From NCBI GenBank assembly GCA_013813825.1, contig JACCRA010000501.1, positions 1 to 6,829 of the forward strand: a stretch of 6,829 nucleotides of DNA, given 5' to 3'. Under the pieces are notes generated by a model, which worked only from the letters and a program-made list of their open reading frames with translations, was not told the origin of the DNA and searched no databases. How positions within the stretch are numbered: position 1 is the first letter of the stretch; each line of letters opens with the position of its first letter. The position numbers were made by a program, and so were the translations under genes. This DNA comes from Pyrinomonadaceae bacterium (GTDB lineage: Bacteria; Acidobacteriota; Blastocatellia; Pyrinomonadales; Pyrinomonadaceae). Shown here one piece after another: positions 1 through 4,891 of this stretch.

Positions 1-91
1 CCGGTTTCGTCTCAATGAGGCTGCGGGAGTCTTCTCAGCGGTCAACTATTCCGAGCGGCAGGCCGAAAGGCTGATAGCTGCCGGCTGAAAG

Positions 92-679
92 CTACTTTTC
101 GCGGTGCGCGATCACTTCGTCGATCAGGCCGTATTCTTTAGCTTGCGATGCGGACATGATGCGGTCGCGCTCGACATCGTGCTCGATCACGTCGTAGGTC
201 TGACCTGTGTGCTTTGCCAGAATGTTCGAGGTCAACTCGCGCATCCTGATGATCTCTTCGGCCATGATACGGATGTCGGTGGCTTGGCCCTGCGCGCCGC
301 CCGAAGGTTGGTGAATGAGGATGCGCGAGTTTGGCAGCGCGAAGCGTTTGCCTTTCGCGCCGGCCGCCAGCAAGAGCGCGCCCATTGAGGCACACTGGCC
401 GACGCAAATGGTCGTCACGTCAGGGCGGATGAACTGCATCGTGTCGTAGACCGCCATCCCGGCGGTGATCGAACCGCCCGGGCTGTTAATGTACAGATTG
501 ATGTCTTTCTCGGGGTCTTCGGCTTCGAGAAAGAGCAACTGCGCGACGATCAAATTGGCGATCTGATCGTCAATCGGGGTGCCGATGAAAATAATGTTGT
601 CTTTCAAGAGGCGTGAGAAAATATCGAAGGCGCGCTCGCCTCGCGACGTTTGCTCGACCACCATCGGAACTAAAGCCAT
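92..679 (-). CDS. clpP: ATP-dependent Clp protease proteolytic subunit ClpP
   Basis: ClpP is the serine peptidase of the cytoplasmic Clp system. It forms a barrel of two heptameric rings and degrades proteins unfolded and fed in by ClpX or ClpA/ClpC. The 195-residue product has the usual family length. The catalytic triad is visible: Ser98 in GQCASMGA, His123 in ILIHQP and Asp172 in VERDRIMSA. The oxyanion-loop motif NSPGGS is at residues 65-70, and the [12 protein letters not shown] handle-region motif follows His123. The ATG at 677-679 is supported by an AGGGAG ribosome binding site at 691-696, 11 bases upstream. The short N-terminus ([20 protein letters not shown]) matches processed ClpP forms, so little or no propeptide is expected. 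It follows tig on the same strand after 175 bases, the classic tig-clpP order; clpX is expected beyond the left edge. Identification is very secure. Confidence 0.98.
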   Translation of the reverse strand: MALVPMVVEQTSRGERAFDIFSRLLKDNIIFIGTPIDDQIANLIVAQLLFLEAEDPEKDINLYINSPGGSITAGMAVYDTMQFIRPDVTTICVGQCASMGALLLAAGAKGKRFALPNSRILIHQPSGGAQGQATDIRIMAEEIIRMRELTSNILAKHTGQTYDVIEHDVERDRIMSASQAKEYGLIDEVIAHREK

Positions 680-690
680 ATTCGTTAAAA

Positions 691-696
691 CTCCCT
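691..696 (-). promoter_or_regulatory. clpP ribosome binding site
   Basis: The minus strand reads AGGGAG here, 11 bases before the clpP ATG. It is the clearest Shine-Dalgarno sequence in the window and fixes the clpP start. Most other genes here lack an obvious one. Confidence 0.7.
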
Positions 697-738
697 GCGT
701 CCGGCTGAAAAGATTTCTGATGTGAGTTGATTGGTTGA

Positions 739-753
739 CGGCTTGAAAAGCCG
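739..753. repeat. short hairpin in the tig-clpP spacer
   Basis: The plus strand reads CGGCTT, GAA, AAGCCG: perfect 6-base arms around a 3-base centre, or 5 pairs with a 5-base loop in RNA. If clpP transcription starts near 788, this hairpin lies in the clpP leader. No T-run follows it on the minus strand, so it is not a typical intrinsic terminator. Its role is unknown. Confidence 0.55.
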
Positions 754-757
754 CGTG

Positions 758-783
758 AACTTCTCGTCAGTCCTTGTGAAGTT
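758..783. repeat. inverted repeat AACTTC/GAAGTT in the clpP leader
   Basis: AACTTC at 758-763 is the exact reverse complement of GAAGTT at 778-783, separated by 14 bases. Six-base arms can occur by chance, but this one sits in a 175-base spacer that holds three other inverted repeats. Confidence 0.35.
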
Positions 784-790
784 AGCGAAT

Positions 791-800
791 TGGAATTCCA
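791..800. repeat. 10-base palindrome overlapping the predicted -10 box
   Basis: TGGAATTCCA is a perfect 10-base palindrome with no spacer. It contains the predicted clpP -10 hexamer. It is too short to be significant alone and is noted for its position next to the larger palindrome at 810-831. Confidence 0.4.
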
Positions 801-823
801 GCTTTGGTGATCGCAAGTTTCAA
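795..823 (-). promoter_or_regulatory. candidate sigma70-type promoter for clpP
   Basis: On the minus strand TTGAAA (818-823, 5 of 6 matches to the -35 consensus) is followed after 17 bases by TGGAAT (795-800, 4 of 6 to the -10 consensus). Transcription would start near 788, giving a leader of about 109 bases before the clpP ATG. The -35 box sits at the centre of one palindrome and the -10 box within another, an arrangement suited to repression. This rests on motif match only; clpP may also be read from the tig promoter. Confidence 0.35.
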
Positions 824-831
824 CTTGCGAT
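810..831. repeat. perfect 10-base inverted repeat just downstream of tig
   Basis: Arms ATCGCAAGTT (810-819) and AACTTGCGAT (822-831) are exact reverse complements separated by TC. On the minus strand this can form a 9-pair stem with a TGAA loop, starting 23 bases after the tig stop codon. It could be an operator, a stabilising hairpin at the tig mRNA 3' end, or a dispersed repeat. No T-run follows on either strand, so a standard intrinsic terminator is unlikely. Confidence 0.75.
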
Positions 832-854
832 TTCAGAGCGCAGAGCAAAAACTA

Positions 855-2306
855 TTATCGCTCGTCGCTCACTTGCGCCTCACCGCCGCTGCCGGTCTCC
901 GTCGCCGCGCTCTCCGCCACTACCGGTTCGGAAGAAGAGAGGGCGTCCGTCACTGGTCCAGCGTCGCCTTCATCCGTCACTGTGGGCAACTCTTCTTCGC
1001 GCCATTCTTCGTCAGTGATGTTCGCGTTTTCAATGATTGATTCGATTGCCCTCCGGTGGCGCAATCTGTCGGCGATGCTACGTTCGCCCCCCTGCTTTGT
1101 CAAGGCAGCATGTACCTGCTCAACCGACTGTTTCGTTGCGCTGGCGAGCGCCGCGATCTCCTGCGTGATCTCTTCCGCCGTCGGCTCGATCTCTTCCGCT
1201 TCGGCGACGCGCGCCAATAGGATGGAGCCGCGCAGATCATCGATTGCCTGCCCTTCGATCATGCCGCGCAAACGCTCCCAGTCCATCTCTTGACTGCGAG
1301 GATCGATGCCGCGCCGGAACAGATCGCGAACGTAGGTTTCCAGCATTTGTTGCGACTGGCTTTTGACCAGCGTTTCCGGTACCTCAAATTGGTGCGCGGC
1401 GATCAACTGGCTCATCGCCTGATCACGCAAAGCGCGGTCGGACTCAGCGCGCGCTCCCAACTCCATGTCGCGGCGTAGTTTCTCGCGCAACGTCCCGACG
1501 GTCTCGGCATCTTCGGCTAAACTTTTCGCCCACTCGTCATCGACCTCCGGCGTCACTTTGCGGCGCACCGCCGAGACCGTCGCCGTGTACTCGATCTCTT
1601 TGCCCGCCAGTCCCGGCGACGAGAAGTCTTCCGGATATGTCACCGTGAAAGTCCGCACGTCGTCGAGGCGTGTGCCAATCAGTTGCTCCTCGAAGATCGG
1701 CAGCACGCCCTCGCCGCCGAGCACCACATCCACGTCTTCCGCCTTGATGTCTTCGGTCTCCGGCGGCTGGATGTACCTGCCGATGAAATCGACCGTCACT
1801 GTGTCCCCTGTCTCCGCCGCGCGCTCCTCGACGGGTTCGAGCGAGGCTGACGACTCGCGCAGTTCTTCGATCAACTCATCGATCATGTCCTCCGTCACCG
1901 GGCGCACCCGCCGCGCCAGCGCCAGCCCCTTGTATTGGCCGAGCGTCACGTCCGGCATTACTTCAACATGCGCGTGAATAATTAGCGGTTCATTGCCGAT
2001 CTTGTCTAACCCCGCTTCGTTATCGAGATGAATGCCCGGCTCGCCGATCACGTGCAGATCGCTTTCAATGATCGCGTCGTTAATCGCCTGCGGCAAAAGA
2101 TTCTGAATTACCTCGCCGCGAATCTCTTTTTTATAACGCTGCCGGACGACGGACACCGGCGCGTGCCCCGGCCGGAAGCCCGGCACCGTCGTCGCGCCCG
2201 CGTAACGGCCGCTGACACGCTCGTACTCGGCCCGTACCTCGGCCGGCTCGATCTCGATTTTCAATTCTTTGCGCGTCGGGGAGACGTCAACAATTTCTGT
2301 TTTCAT
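855..2306 (-). CDS. tig: trigger factor, ribosome-associated chaperone and peptidyl-prolyl isomerase
   Basis: Trigger factor binds the ribosome beside the exit tunnel and shields nascent chains. The product has 483 residues, somewhat longer than the roughly 430 of E. coli. The N-terminal ribosome-binding domain carries the signature loop GFRPGHAP at residues 43-50, the same position as in E. coli, where the motif core is FRK (here FRP). The central FKBP-type isomerase domain starts around GDTVTVDFIGRY and contains the VVLGGEGVLPIFEEQLIG segment and a PEDF/LAGK loop. The helical C-terminal chaperone domain follows, from about PEVDDEWAKSL to SIIENANI. The last 55 residues, from about 429, form a low-complexity tail with 16 acidic and 2 basic residues, beyond the usual end of the family. 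The ATG at 2304-2306 has only a weak upstream GCGGA. It lies downstream of tRNA-Leu and upstream of clpP. Confidence 0.97.
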   Translation of the reverse strand: MKTEIVDVSPTRKELKIEIEPAEVRAEYERVSGRYAGATTVPGFRPGHAPVSVVRQRYKKEIRGEVIQNLLPQAINDAIIESDLHVIGEPGIHLDNEAGLDKIGNEPLIIHAHVEVMPDVTLGQYKGLALARRVRPVTEDMIDELIEELRESSASLEPVEERAAETGDTVTVDFIGRYIQPPETEDIKAEDVDVVLGGEGVLPIFEEQLIGTRLDDVRTFTVTYPEDFSSPGLAGKEIEYTATVSAVRRKVTPEVDDEWAKSLAEDAETVGTLREKLRRDMELGARAESDRALRDQAMSQLIAAHQFEVPETLVKSQSQQMLETYVRDLFRRGIDPRSQEMDWERLRGMIEGQAIDDLRGSILLARVAEAEEIEPTAEEITQEIAALASATKQSVEQVHAALTKQGGERSIADRLRHRRAIESIIENANITDEEWREEELPTVTDEGDAGPVTDALSSSEPVVAESAATETGSGGEAQVSDER

Positions 2307-2338
2307 AAGTAGTCCGCTTTCCGCAAATAAGAACAGTG

Positions 2339-2385
2339 AACGCGGAGCGATGAATTGAGAAGCTCAACATTCATCGTTCCGCGTT
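2339..2385. repeat. long near-perfect inverted repeat between tRNA-Leu and tig
   Basis: The left arm (2339-2359) pairs with the right arm (2363-2385) around an AAG centre. The pairing blocks are AACGCGGA with TCCGCGTT, CGATGAAT with ATTCATCG, and TGAG with CTCA. The only flaws are one G-T pair (2347 with 2377) and a 2-base bulge (2367-2368). This gives 20 Watson-Crick pairs, far beyond chance. On the plus strand the odd pair is a G-U wobble; on the minus strand it is an A-C mismatch. No T-run follows on the minus strand. It occupies half of the tRNA-tig gap and resembles a REP or other dispersed palindromic element. Confidence 0.85.
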
Positions 2386-2401
2386 TGTCTCGCTTGAATC
2401 A

Positions 2402-2482
2402 TGCCGGGGGCGGGACTCGAACCCGCACGCCTTTCGGCACGGGCTTCTAAGACCCGCGCGGCTGCCGTTACGCCACCCCGGC
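2402..2482 (-). tRNA. tRNA-Leu, anticodon UAG (reads CUA)
   Basis: The minus strand folds as a complete class II tRNA. The acceptor stem GCCGGGG (2476-2482) pairs with CCCCGGC (2403-2409), and the discriminator base is A (2402). The D-arm GCG/CGC contains the GG pair. The anticodon stem CGGGT/GCCCG encloses the loop CTTAGAA, with anticodon TAG from plus positions 2447-2449. A long variable arm, GCC-GAAA-GGC (2429-2438), is typical of leucine tRNAs. The T-arm is GCGGG-TTCGAGT-CCCGC. CCA is not encoded, so it must be added after transcription. Position 37 is A, where a G is usual next to this anticodon. No convincing promoter was found in 2483-2571. Confidence 0.95.
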
Positions 2483-2571
2483 CAAAGAGGGTTGCACACT
2501 CAGACTGAAAAACGCTTGTTGCGCGAGTCACTCAAATTAAAGGATCAAGTGTGGATTGTCTAGCGAGCAAT

Positions 2572-3327
2572 TCAGACTGCGACGAGCGGCCAGATGTCGG
2601 CTTTGATCGCTTCGGCGTAGTGTAGCAACGGCTCGCCGTTGGGCGTCGGGAGGCCGACCGCTTCGAGCATCGTGGATCGCAGCGAGGTGAGGCTTGCCCG
2701 CCGCAACGGCCACGGTTGATGAAAGATGCGCGAGCGGTAGAGTCGCTCGCCGCGACGCGCAGCGGAGTAGAGGCAATAGCGTTCGGTGAGGAAGAAGTCG
2801 GGTGAGCCGTGCGGTGCTTCGTCGAGCGCGTCGCCGATGATCCAAGTCGCGGCGAATTCGGCGGGCGGGGCCTCGGCGTGGGTGCGTCGCGAAGAATAAG
2901 TGATCGTCTCGCCGTCTTGCCGTAGAGTCATGCGGGCGTTGAAGTAGGGCAGGTGATAAAAGCGGCGCGCGCCCCAGACGGCGAGGCGGTTGGCGGCGTC
3001 GAGCGAAAAGAACCAGACGCCGGGCACGCCGCCGGCGTGGACGTAGGTGCGGACGTTCAACTCATGGAACGCGCCGACTGGGCGTGGCGGCGCGGGCGCG
3101 AAGATCGGGCGCACGCCCCACATCGTAAACGGCACAAGGCCGATCCACGCGCTACCGTCGAACGTGTCGATCTCAAGCCGCGACGGGACCAGTGGCCGGA
3201 GCGCCTCAATTGGCACACGCCAATGAATAAAGAGTAGCTTGCCCCACCACTGCTGCATTAGCGGCCAACCCGACGGCCGGACGCGGAGCGATAAACGATC
3301 AATCTCGGCAAGGGTGGTTGACTTCAT
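2572..3327 (-). CDS. DUF2071 family (YqjF-like) protein of unknown function
   Basis: The 251-residue product is recognised as DUF2071/COG3361, soluble proteins related to Bacillus YqjF. Their biochemical role is not established. Family hallmarks are RPSGWPLMQQWWGKLLFIHW near residues 17-36, the LRPLVPSRLEIDTFDGSAWIGLVPF block at 43-67, ELNVRTYV at 89-96 followed by GVPGVWFFSLDA, the YHLPYFNARM segment, and HQPWPL near the C-terminus. No signal peptide or membrane segment is seen, so it is probably cytoplasmic. I chose the ATG at 3325-3327 because the family homology begins just after it. An upstream TTG at 3379-3381 would add 18 basic residues encoded inside the inverted repeat and is unlikely. 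No clear ribosome binding site precedes the ATG. It stands alone between repeat-bearing spacers, so context gives no functional clue. Confidence 0.88.
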   Translation of the reverse strand: MKSTTLAEIDRLSLRVRPSGWPLMQQWWGKLLFIHWRVPIEALRPLVPSRLEIDTFDGSAWIGLVPFTMWGVRPIFAPAPPRPVGAFHELNVRTYVHAGGVPGVWFFSLDAANRLAVWGARRFYHLPYFNARMTLRQDGETITYSSRRTHAEAPPAEFAATWIIGDALDEAPHGSPDFFLTERYCLYSAARRGERLYRSRIFHQPWPLRRASLTSLRSTMLEAVGLPTPNGEPLLHYAEAIKADIWPLVAV

Positions 3328-3377
3328 GTTCAATCTGCGCGCACGGGTGCGGGTCACGAGCGGGCACGAATGGACAT

Positions 3378-3467
3378 CCAAACTACACGAGACGACACAC
3401 AGAAGGACACACGAAATGCTTCATGCTTCTTTCGTGTTCTTTTGTGTGAATTCATGGATAGCTTTGG
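3378..3467. repeat. long imperfect inverted repeat, REP/MITE-like, between WG gene and DUF2071 gene
   Basis: CCAAA-CTA at 3378-3385 pairs with TAG-C-TTTGG at 3459-3467. An inner core at 3396-3416 (CACACAGAAGGACACACGAAA) pairs with 3430-3448 (TTTCGTGTTCTTTTGTGTG), with two G-T pairs and a 2-base bulge. The intervening arm sequence pairs less well. Purine/CA-rich runs of the ACACGAAGGACAC kind, with their complements, are a style I know from dispersed intergenic palindromes in several bacterial phyla; that comparison is from memory. No terminal duplications or transposase are visible here. Confidence 0.75.
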
Positions 3468-3499
3468 TTTGAGTGTCATTGTCGTATGGTTCGATTTAT

Positions 3500-4570
3500 C
3501 TACTTTGACGGCTTCCACACGAAGTTGCCGGTCTTGTCGATGTAGCCCTGTTTGCCGCCGAGCCAGATGCGGGCGAGGCCGGCGGTGAAGTTGTGGGCGC
3601 TATCGAATTGCGGCTTGACGACGATGGCGCCGGTGCGGTCGATATAGCCGTGCTTGCCGCCGAGCTTGACGAGCGCGAGTCCTTCGGAAAAGCCGGCCGT
3701 CCAATCGAACTGCGGTTGGATGACAATTTGTCCGGCCTTATTGATGAAGCCGAATTTGTTGTTGAGGATGACGGGCGCAAAGCCTTCGGCGAAAGCCCCG
3801 ACGTAGCCGGATTGCGGCTTGACGATCATCTCGCCGCGCTTGTTGATGCACCCGTAACTGCCGCCGATGGCGACGTTTGCCAACCCTTCGGAAAAATCAG
3901 AGGCGTTATTGTAAAGCGGTTGGATAACGAGCTTGCCGCCGCGGTCAATGAAGCCGTGCTTGTCGCCGACAACGACGAGGGCGAGACCTTCGGAAAAGTT
4001 CGCGGCCTTGTCGAACTGCGGCTTGATGATCGTGCGCCCGCGCTTGTCGATGAAGCCATACTTGCGCTCGATCACCACGAGCGCGAGTCCTTCCGCAAAA
4101 CTCCGGGCGGCGTCGAACTGCGGGTTGATTACGATGCGTCCTAACTTGTCGATGAAGCCGAGGCGAGGCGGTTGGCCGGCGGTCTGCACCGGCGCGAGAC
4201 CTTCGGAGAAAAGGCCGGCGAACTCGACCTGCTGCAAGTCGATCACGAACTGACCCGTCTTGTCGATCAATCCGCGCTTGCTGCTTGTCTTAACATACGC
4301 CAGCCCTTCAGAAAAATCCCACGCGACATCGAATTGCGGTTCGATGACAAGTCGGCCAGTCTTGTCGATGTAGCCCCACTTGCCGTTCTGCTTGACGGGA
4401 AATAGCCCCGCTGCTGTCTCCTTCTTCCGCTCTTGCGCGATCCCACTGACGGAGCAAGCCAGCAGCACCAGAACGACCGCCGCGGCAGACCGTTTTAGAA
4501 AAGTGAACGGAGCGCAAGGCCAAAACGCTCCGGCGGGCGTCCTGTCAAAGTAGCGGGGGGATTCATTCAT
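3500..4570 (-). CDS. exported WG-repeat protein with nine repeats
   Basis: The 356-residue product is built almost entirely from WG (WG beta-rep) units of about 34 residues, consensus GKxGFIDKxGxxVIxPQFDxAxxFSEGLAxV. Nine units run from residue 55 or so to the end; the last is truncated at VWKPSK. Only the first keeps the namesake Trp (KWGYIDK); the others have LG, YG, HG, FG or QG. Before them lies an export signal: FLKRS, then a hydrophobic AAAVVLVLLA. This is followed either by a lipobox-like LLAC or by a type I site after SGIA, so the protein is probably periplasmic or a lipoprotein. WG repeats are presumed to mediate binding; no substrate is known. The start is uncertain. The ATG at 4568-4570 gives a long 28-residue n-region and lacks a Shine-Dalgarno; the same frame is open upstream to 4810, with a TTG at 4628-4630 and an ATG at 4655-4657 as alternatives. 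Confidence 0.85.
   Translation of the reverse strand: MNESPRYFDRTPAGAFWPCAPFTFLKRSAAAVVLVLLACSVSGIAQERKKETAAGLFPVKQNGKWGYIDKTGRLVIEPQFDVAWDFSEGLAYVKTSSKRGLIDKTGQFVIDLQQVEFAGLFSEGLAPVQTAGQPPRLGFIDKLGRIVINPQFDAARSFAEGLALVVIERKYGFIDKRGRTIIKPQFDKAANFSEGLALVVVGDKHGFIDRGGKLVIQPLYNNASDFSEGLANVAIGGSYGCINKRGEMIVKPQSGYVGAFAEGFAPVILNNKFGFINKAGQIVIQPQFDWTAGFSEGLALVKLGGKHGYIDRTGAIVVKPQFDSAHNFTAGLARIWLGGKQGYIDKTGNFVWKPSK
3503..4411 (-). repeat. tandem DNA repeats of about 102 bases encoding WG units
   Basis: On the plus strand a CTTGTCGATGAAGCC-like block recurs about every 102 bases, nine times, for example near 3535, 4045 and 4149. Each copy encodes the GFIDK turn of a WG unit. Copies have diverged in DNA while the protein pattern is kept, consistent with old tandem duplication. 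Unit 2 is irregular (RGLIDKTG followed by DLQQVEF) and unit 3 carries an insertion (QTAGQPPRLG). Confidence 0.85.
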
Positions 4571-4730
4571 CAGCAACAAACCGTCGGAAAAATTGTAAAA
4601 GTTGTCAGGCGACGCGGACGCGAAGCGCAAACTTTTGGCGCCCCCTATCACCACCATCGAGCGGGCGAGCGCGGGGAAGATTTTGGCACGCCGGGAAATA
4701 AATTGATGACTTGCGCCTTCTCGCCGTGTG

Positions 4731-4758
4731 ATCTTACTCCGACCGGAAAGCGAGTCAA
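4731..4758 (-). promoter_or_regulatory. candidate sigma70-type promoter for the WG-repeat gene
   Basis: On the minus strand TTGACT (4753-4758, 5 of 6 to the -35 consensus) and TAAGAT (4731-4736, 4 of 6 to the -10 consensus) are separated by 16 bases. Transcription would begin near 4724, about 154 bases before the chosen ATG. This suggests that the WG gene is transcribed separately from modABC. It also argues against a start at 4810, which would lie upstream of the promoter. Confidence 0.5.
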
Positions 4759-4828
4759 GAAGTGCGTTGTGGATATGCGGCTGCTTTTTCGTCAAAGCAA
4801 TGGGGACCAACGCGCTCTCGCGCTCAAG

Positions 4829-4846
4829 GCAGACTGGAAAGTCTGC
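4829..4846. repeat. 7-pair hairpin with GGAA tetraloop downstream of modC
   Basis: GCAGACT (4829-4835), GGAA, AGTCTGC (4840-4846) is a perfect hairpin on the plus strand; the minus-strand loop is TTCC. A smaller GCGC-TCTC-GCGC dyad lies beside it at 4812-4823. No T-run follows on the minus strand. It may mark the 3' end of the mod mRNA or be a dispersed intergenic repeat. Confidence 0.65.
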
Positions 4847-4891
4847 GCTCCCGGCAAGGTTGTTAGATGATGAATCCGAACGAGAGCCGTT

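Larger units (their letters stand above)
4571..4891. other. 321-base spacer between modC and the WG-repeat gene
   Basis: No gene homology was found here. In the WG-gene frame the minus strand stays open, so part of it could be an N-terminal extension, but the translation is basic and low in family character. The spacer holds a GGAA-loop hairpin at 4829-4846 and a good promoter candidate at 4731-4758. There is no clear T-run terminator for the mod operon. Confidence 0.6.

Noticed and set aside
56..83. Inverted repeat CGGCAG/CTGCCG after clpP as a terminator
   Set aside because: It has only six pairs and no T-run on the minus strand. The larger 1-91 tail shows no start of clpX and no other clear signal.
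2402..2482. tRNA read as an Arg(UCU) or a suppressor tRNA
   Set aside because: The CTTCTAA loop appears only on the plus strand, where the T-loop is in reverse-complement orientation. The anticodon is UAG, which reads CUA; an amber suppressor would need CUA. The long variable arm supports Leu.
2483..2571. Promoter for tRNA-Leu in the short upstream gap
   Set aside because: Several TTGA-like hexamers occur, but none has a convincing -10 box at proper spacing.
3281..3292. A 12-base match (ACGCGGAGCGAT) to the arm of the repeat at 2339-2385
   Set aside because: It encodes conserved residues near the DUF2071 N-terminus (RLSLRVRPSG), so chance similarity is the simpler explanation.
3328..3381. 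TTG start giving a longer DUF2071 protein
   Set aside because: The added residues are encoded partly by the inverted repeat and lack family similarity. The ATG at 3327 fits the domain start.
3593..4144. A 183-codon plus-strand open frame with a regular ELRLDD-like periodicity
   Set aside because: It is the antisense mirror of the WG-repeat gene. Its periodicity comes from the 102-base repeats, and the minus-strand product matches a known family.
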